A stretch of DNA of 64,000 nucleotides from Typhlomys cinereus (taxonomy: Eukaryota; Chordata; Mammalia; Rodentia; Platacanthomyidae), in the NCBI GenBank assembly GCA_023101885.1, contig JALPQD010000214.1, positions 2,790,001 to 2,854,000 on the forward strand, given 5' to 3'. The first letter of the stretch is position 1; each line of letters opens with the position of its first letter. The translations under genes were made by a program, and so were the position numbers. The notes beneath the pieces are model-generated. The model was given only the letters and a program-made list of their open reading frames with translations. It was not told the DNA's origin and did not search any database. This document shows, piece after piece, positions 59,156-64,000 of this stretch.

Positions 59156-59435
59156 GGGCGATCTAGCCCCTCATGGCCCTTTAGTGCCATGAGTCTGTTT
59201 CTTGTTCCTTGCTCCTCATGAATTCCATGCCTAGGCACCCTGAGTTCTCATGGGCTCCCTAACCCCTCATGGCACTCTAGTGCCATGAGCTCTGTTTTAT
59301 TTCTGCTTCTCATGGAGGCGTCCTAGCTCCTCATGGCACTCCATGTCTAGAGTCTGTGAGTTCCAACCTTTTCTCTTTTCTAATAAACTCTACCTTAATC
59401 CTCAAAAAAAACAAAACAACAACAACAAAAAAACA
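59156..59435 (+). mobile_element. Retroposed sequence with CTCATG hairpin repeats and poly(A) tail
   Basis: A 245-bp unit is followed by an A-rich tail (59403-59435), with AATAAA at 59382-59387, about 15 bp before the tail. A 16-bp target duplication AAAACAAGGG(C/A)GTTAT lies at 59140-59155 and 59436-59451, so L1 machinery inserted it. The body has three related tandem parts starting near 59165, 59261 and 59325, each with AGC/ACCCCTCATGGC. One (59266-59289) is a perfect hairpin with 11-bp arms, CTCATGGCACT and AGTGCCATGAG. Another (59170-59193) is nearly so. I do not recognise the source. It could be a retrocopy of an LTR-driven or other small polyadenylated transcript, or a non-tRNA SINE. 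Confidence 0.75.
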
Positions 59436-59451
59436 AAAACAAGGGAGTTAT

Positions 59452-59830
59452 ATATCATTAGGCTCTAGACACCAGTAAGTTTTTCTATGTGGAAAATGGC
59501 TCACTTATTGTCTTCCATGTCCATGAAAAAGAAGATTTAAACCAGAACAGATGTGACTTAAGATATGGCATAATTTATGCCTCTTAAGACTTAGAGAATA
59601 AACAGTCATTCCTAAGCGTAGGAATGTCCTTGGAGTAGGTGGAGGAAGAATGCTAAGATGAGTCCAGGTGGTCACTGGTCAATGTCCTACTCTTTGCACT
59701 GTGCATGTCTCTCGTCAGAAACCAAGCTAGTACACTCTATTGAAAAATACCTCACAGCAAATGACTTCCTCCCCTTATGTGTTACTTGCTTAACTGAAAT
59801 TCTGCTTAAGAATATCTGTGGACAATAGAT
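59452..59830. other. No supported feature
   Basis: Unassigned sequence between the retroposed unit and the old L1 tail. Confidence 0.4.
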
Positions 59831-59834
59831 AAGA

Positions 59835-60112
59835 AATTATTAACTGAAAAGGCTGGATGAGGGGTTCAGGGGGTTCCACCCCATAATGCCACACTACTGA
59901 TAGAATCTGGAATGGAGAATCATCGTCTTCAGTCAAGCACTCACTGCTGAGCCCACCAGTCTTCAATGGATAGTTCCAGACCCATGAATACACACCCTGC
60001 TTAAACATATTGGGTCACAAATCAAAACGAAACAAAGGCATGAATGGGAGAAAGAGGAAAAGGGGGTTGATAGAGGTGAAATTGTCAAAGATAAAATTAA
60101 TAAAAAAAAAAC
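59835..60112 (+). mobile_element. Old rodent L1 3' end (Lx-like)
   Basis: The words CACTGCTGAGCCCACCAG, 'TTCAATGGATAGTTCCAGAC', 'AAACATATTGGGTCACAAAT', GGCATGAATGGGAGAAAG, 'GAAATTGTCAAAGATAAAAT' and the A tail follow the order of old rodent Lx L1 3' ends. Confidence 0.55.
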
Positions 60113-60114
60113 AT

Positions 60115-60945
60115 TTCACTGAAGTCAACGACTATTTTTTCTTTTTATTGTGAAAGACACTCATGCTTTTTAAAGTTCAAAATAGAACGCAATGACAATG
60201 AATCTCCTTCCAATTCTGGTACCATGACCCAGAGACAATTGTGTGTGTGTATATGGAAGGGCATGTGATGTATAAATATGCATATGTCTTAACTGTCATC
60301 TTGTTATACTTTGCATTTTAGATATCTTACGCTCTTTGGCCTGTTGCCTTTGTATTTGTATTTTAACAATCAACAGGCTTATAATTTCTAGTTATTTGAG
60401 GAATGACTAGACTATTTGAGATATTCTCAGGAAGTTTCTACTGCTGAAATATAAAGCAATTAGGGCATGAATGTCATCACTGACCTTTTTGTCCAACTTC
60501 TCTTTTCTCACTTGCCAATCACCTTTTCTGAATCAAAACTTATTTAAATGCTCCTACAGCCATATTCTTCTCTCCTACATACTTAAATAATGCAATAACT
60601 AACTGTCTTTCTCAATCTTTGTCCATTTATTTGTTGTTTTGAGTAGGTTTAATGTCTAGTTTTCAGGAAAGGTCTGCTAATATGGCATTTCAGTGTTGCT
60701 ACCCCATCACACTCTGCACTGAGTGTTGCTATGATGAAACTTAAATTGAGTCTTACTTTTCTTACAGCCAGAGAGGTTACTTGACTGTGTTGCCCTCAGA
60801 TGCCACCCCACCCTCAGCCTAGGTCAATCTACAAATTCTCAAGAATTATACTTCTAAATATTCATATTATTAAAACAAGCATTTACCAGACATTAGCATC
60901 TGCTTTTAGGTTGTAGGACTCACAGTTCTTTTGTTTAAATTTTAA
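60115..60945. other. No supported feature
   Basis: Unassigned sequence before the MaLR provirus. Confidence 0.45.
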
Positions 60946-60949
60946 ACTT

Positions 60950-61366
60950 TGTTGCAGTTAGCCTGCATGGTTGCTGATAAACCACCATCAAATGGTTTAA
61001 GGCAACAAGGGGTTTATTTTTTCTCATAATTGTCTGGTTACAGTTCTCTGGCCAGCCTGACAGGAGCACTCACACCAACATCAGGGCTGAGGGAACTGGC
61101 CACACCATCTCTACATAATGGCTGAGAGAGGGATGATCCTTCCTTGATGGAGCACCATATCTGGCCAAGTGCACACAAGGATGCCAACTTTCTCAACCAG
61201 CTGCCTGTATGTTATTCCAGGTCCTAGTCCCACCAACCATGGGCTGGGCCTTCCCCATCAGCCAGACAATATCCTGCAGGTTTGCTCTGAACTTCACTCA
61301 ATAACTAATTCTCTACAAATATGCTCAGAGCTCAAATCAAGTTGACACCTGTGCCTAACTATGACA
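60950..61366 (-). repeat. 3' LTR of the MT-like provirus
   Basis: 417 bp. It ends (minus strand) in CAGGCTAACTGCAACA. It shares the stretch from CACACCATCTCTACATAATG to CAACCAGCTGCCTGTATG with the 5' LTR, with few changes. Confidence 0.8.
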
Positions 61367-62382
61367 CTCCACCCCTTCTCAACTTGACACAAAAGCATAG
61401 TGCTTTTAAACTGTAACCTTCAATCCTTGTCCCATAGGTGTTAAAAGTTATTTATAATATAAAATCCAATTTAAAATGTCCATCTTCTGTTGCCCATCAC
61501 GTAGTCAAGGTGATTCAAAGATTCTAGGCATTCCTAGTCTCTGTTTGTAGCTCAAAAAGTTGTAGAAGCAGAGTTCCTCTGAACCAGGATGAATATCCAC
61601 TCACAGCTGTCCTCACCATATATCCCATGGTTCTGGCATCTCCAACAACACTCTGGGTTCACCTCTGTAACTATAAGCTTCACCTTTCCTTGCAGGAACT
61701 CTGTCTGCCATTTGGTGCCAAGCTTTTGCTGCTCTCCATGAACTCCTTAATTGTAGGCCAAAACCAGTTCCAGCTGGGGGATGCTGGCAGATTCTGCAGC
61801 AAGGTTGAAACATAGCTTGGTCCACTTGAACCATAGCTGCATCAACTTTCATGTGCTGACTCTGAAAAAGCCCCTTTCTAGGCAACTGAATCTTCCAATG
61901 GGCAAGAAATGGCTTCAGCTTGGGCTTTTGGCCCCTGAGGAATCTGGGTTTTCACACCACAGAATCACCATGGGGTGGTGTTCATGTCTTGCACCTTCCC
62001 AGTGCAGAGCACTAGGTTTTCCTTCACTGGTGTTCATTTCTCCAACAGCAGCCGCTGTTCTGCTGCCTGCCCTTTCCACATCCAAAGTTTCCTGGCTACC
62101 AACACAGCTCTCCTTTATCAAGCAAAGCAGTCCATCATTTTTTGATTCAACTTCATCAAAGTCCTTGTTTCCTTCATCGCAAACTAGGCTGAAACAATCC
62201 ACAACTCTCTCAGCACTGCTGTTATCCAAATGGCCCATTAAACTCTGTAGAATGGTATTTGTAATCCACAATCTCAAAATCTTTCAAACATTTCAAACTT
62301 TGTCTAACGAAATGGCTCAAAAGCTATAAAATCCACATGTCAGATTTATCAGCAATATCCCACTCCAGGTATTACAAAATTC

Positions 62383-62809
62383 TGTTGCAGTTAGCCTGCG
62401 TGGTTGCTGATAAACCACCATCAAATGGCTTAAGGCAACAAGGGGTTTAATTTCTCTCATAATTGTCTGGTTACAGTTCTCAGTCCAGCCTGACAGGAGC
62501 GCTCACACCAACATCAGGGCTGAGGGAACTGGCCACACCATCTCTACATAATGGCTGAGAGAGGGATGATCCTTCCTTGATAAAGCACCATATCTGGCCA
62601 AGTGCACACAAGGATGCCAACTTTCTCAACCAGCTGCCTGTATGTTATTCCAGGTCCTAGTCCCACCCACCATGGGCTGGGCCTTCCCCATCAGCTAGAC
62701 AATATCCTGCAAGTTTGCTCTGGGCTTAAATCAACAACCAATTCTCTACAAATGTGCCCAGAGCTTAAACCCTCAGCTGTCAAGTTGACATTTGTGCCTA
62801 ATAATGACA
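62383..62809 (-). repeat. 5' LTR of the MT-like provirus
   Basis: 427 bp. It starts (minus strand) TGTCATTATTAGGCACAAAT and ends AACTGCAACA, followed by the internal part beginning GAATTTTGTAATACCTGG. Confidence 0.8.
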
Positions 62810-62814
62810 CTTTG

Positions 62815-64000
62815 TACCTTAATGAACCTTTACGTTCTTAAAATAATGGATTTCATTACATACCAGATGGGTTATTGGCCCATTGAAAAAAGTTGGTAGT
62901 AAATAATACAAAAGATAACCTAAGTTAATTTTAGGTGTGGTTAATTTCCTCATTTGTAATTTTCTGTATCAGGAAAACAAACAAAGGAAAACATTTAAAC
63001 TATTTAAAAAGACAGAACTATTTCTTGGCATCACTGCTTGGATGGATGGTTGTGACCGATTGGATGGGTTGATGGGTTTGTCAGAAGCATTTCTACCCCT
63101 GACTCAGTATTCTTCATAAAGATTTCTTGGCAGCATGAGGTTACAGTGCAAAAAGCAAAGAGGGGTGACAAGGGAGACTTTTTACACTCAGGGCTGTCAC
63201 CTGCACAGGAGGGGCTCTACAGATAGACTTGTTCAAAAGGAGCCTTTTAGTTTATATTGTTCTTCTCTTTTCCTCTACAACATCTGGTTCTTTCAGTTCC
63301 CATTTCTTAAGTGCCTTGGGTTGACAAATGAGATATTCAGTTCTGATCCTTGGCAACTTTTGAGATTCTTCACCAAGTATCACTTTCAACTAAGGCATCC
63401 AATAGAGAAAACTACTGCCATTTAAAAAAATCTTAAATCTCAATGTGTTTTCAAGATGTTCAAATATTTTCAGCAAATTATGAATTCAGAAGGTTCAATA
63501 CCTAGTATACTTTCTCTTTCTTGTAGATTCTTAGACACGTGGACTGTTTCTGCTCAATTACTTGTAATTATATTTCTACAAAATGATTTCTCCTTTGCAT
63601 TCTGTGGTATTCTAGAAAAGGTCTTATTTTAAGCACTTCAGGGCATGCAAATATCAATAAAAGGAGCCACTGCAAGAGAGATTAGAACATGCTGGACGAC
63701 ACTGCCATCTACAATTTGTGATGCAATAAAAACTTCTAGAAGAGAGAGTAAAAATATTTCCTTACATTTTTAAAGGATTTGCAATATACCATGGTATGAG
63801 TAAATTAGTGTGAGTAAAGTCCCAACAAACTCTAAGATCTGAGTAGAGCATTTTCTGTCCTGGGTAACAGAGGAGTCTCTTTGGGAACTCTAGCACACCA
63901 GGAAAAAATTTTATATCAGAATGTAACTCTATTCTTTACAAGAAAAATTCTGATGGTATCAGTAAAATGTTTTAAATCATGTATCTTCATTATGCCAGTA
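62815..64000. other. No supported feature
   Basis: AT-rich sequence. The 96-codon open frame at 63135-63425 has no recognised domain. Confidence 0.45.

Larger units (their letters stand above)
60950..62809 (-). mobile_element. Complete MT-like MaLR provirus, minus strand
   Basis: Two LTRs in the same orientation, 62383-62809 (5') and 60950-61366 (3'), are over 90 per cent alike by eye and bound about 1016 bp of internal sequence. The LTRs read TGTCATTATTAGGCACAAAT ... GCTAACTGCAACA on the minus strand. CTTTG occurs at 60947-60951 and 62810-62814 and is a candidate 5-bp target duplication, although it overlaps the LTR end by two bases. Related LTRs sit at 18972, 22057 and 27334. Open frames of 90-182 codons inside are not those of any retroviral protein. 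Confidence 0.82.

Noticed and set aside
59266..59289. Hairpin considered as a bacterial-type terminator or CRISPR repeat
   Set aside because: The setting is mammalian, the repeats are irregular in spacing and diverged, and the unit has a poly(A) tail and target duplication, so it is a retroposed sequence.
61781..62329. 182-codon open frame inside the MaLR provirus, with a 120-codon frame opposite
   Set aside because: MaLR internal regions do not encode proteins; the matching region at 22490-23345 does not keep this frame, and no retroviral motif is visible.

Overview
The window is a gene-poor stretch of rodent nuclear DNA, built almost entirely of transposable elements. I found no convincing host protein-coding gene, rRNA, tRNA gene or CRISPR array. 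The rodent call rests on several repeat classes read directly: a B2-superfamily tRNA-derived SINE present in many copies, B3/B3A-like and B4-like SINEs, MaLR-type LTR elements resembling rodent MT and ORR1, and L1 elements of rodent type. The B2-like head joined to a long GC-rich body, plus the lack of any B1 copy that I noticed, would fit a mouse-related rodent outside the murids, possibly a jerboa relative with DIP-like SINEs. That is inference from memory of families, not a search.

Layout: 1-3100 holds SINE copies, a long GA microsatellite and otherwise unassigned DNA. 3.1-6.2 kb carries old LTR pieces and an ancient antisense L1 split by an LTR. 7.9-14.4 kb holds young and old SINEs and a tiny L1 tail. 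14.4-18.9 kb is mostly unassigned. 19-23.4 kb has MT-like MaLR sequences. 24.2-31.3 kb is a layered site: a Tigger1-like DNA transposon on the minus strand, later cut by a solo LTR, two SINEs and a complete MaLR provirus. 33.5-48.3 kb is an L1 cluster: a 5' complete minus-strand L1, then a plus-strand L1 facing away from it (5' ends adjacent), then a 5'-truncated third copy. 50-56.4 kb has further L1 tails, one of them inserted into an older antisense L1 with a perfect 16-bp target duplication. 56.4-60.1 kb holds a B4-like SINE, a B3A-like SINE, an MLT1-like LTR, an odd poly(A)-tailed retroposed sequence made of CTCATG hairpin repeats, and an old L1 tail. 60.9-62.8 kb is a second complete MaLR provirus, on the minus strand.

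The only recognisable proteins are those of L1 (ORF1 RNA-binding protein, ORF2 endonuclease/reverse transcriptase) and the Tigger-like transposase, all disabled. Long open frames elsewhere are low-complexity (GA, TG) or lie across SINE and LTR sequence. The most useful content is the relative chronology of nested insertions and a few unexplained structures: the hairpin-repeat retrosequence, a 22-bp direct repeat pair, the different 5' ends of two closely related L1 copies, and a possible small exon at about 2 kb.
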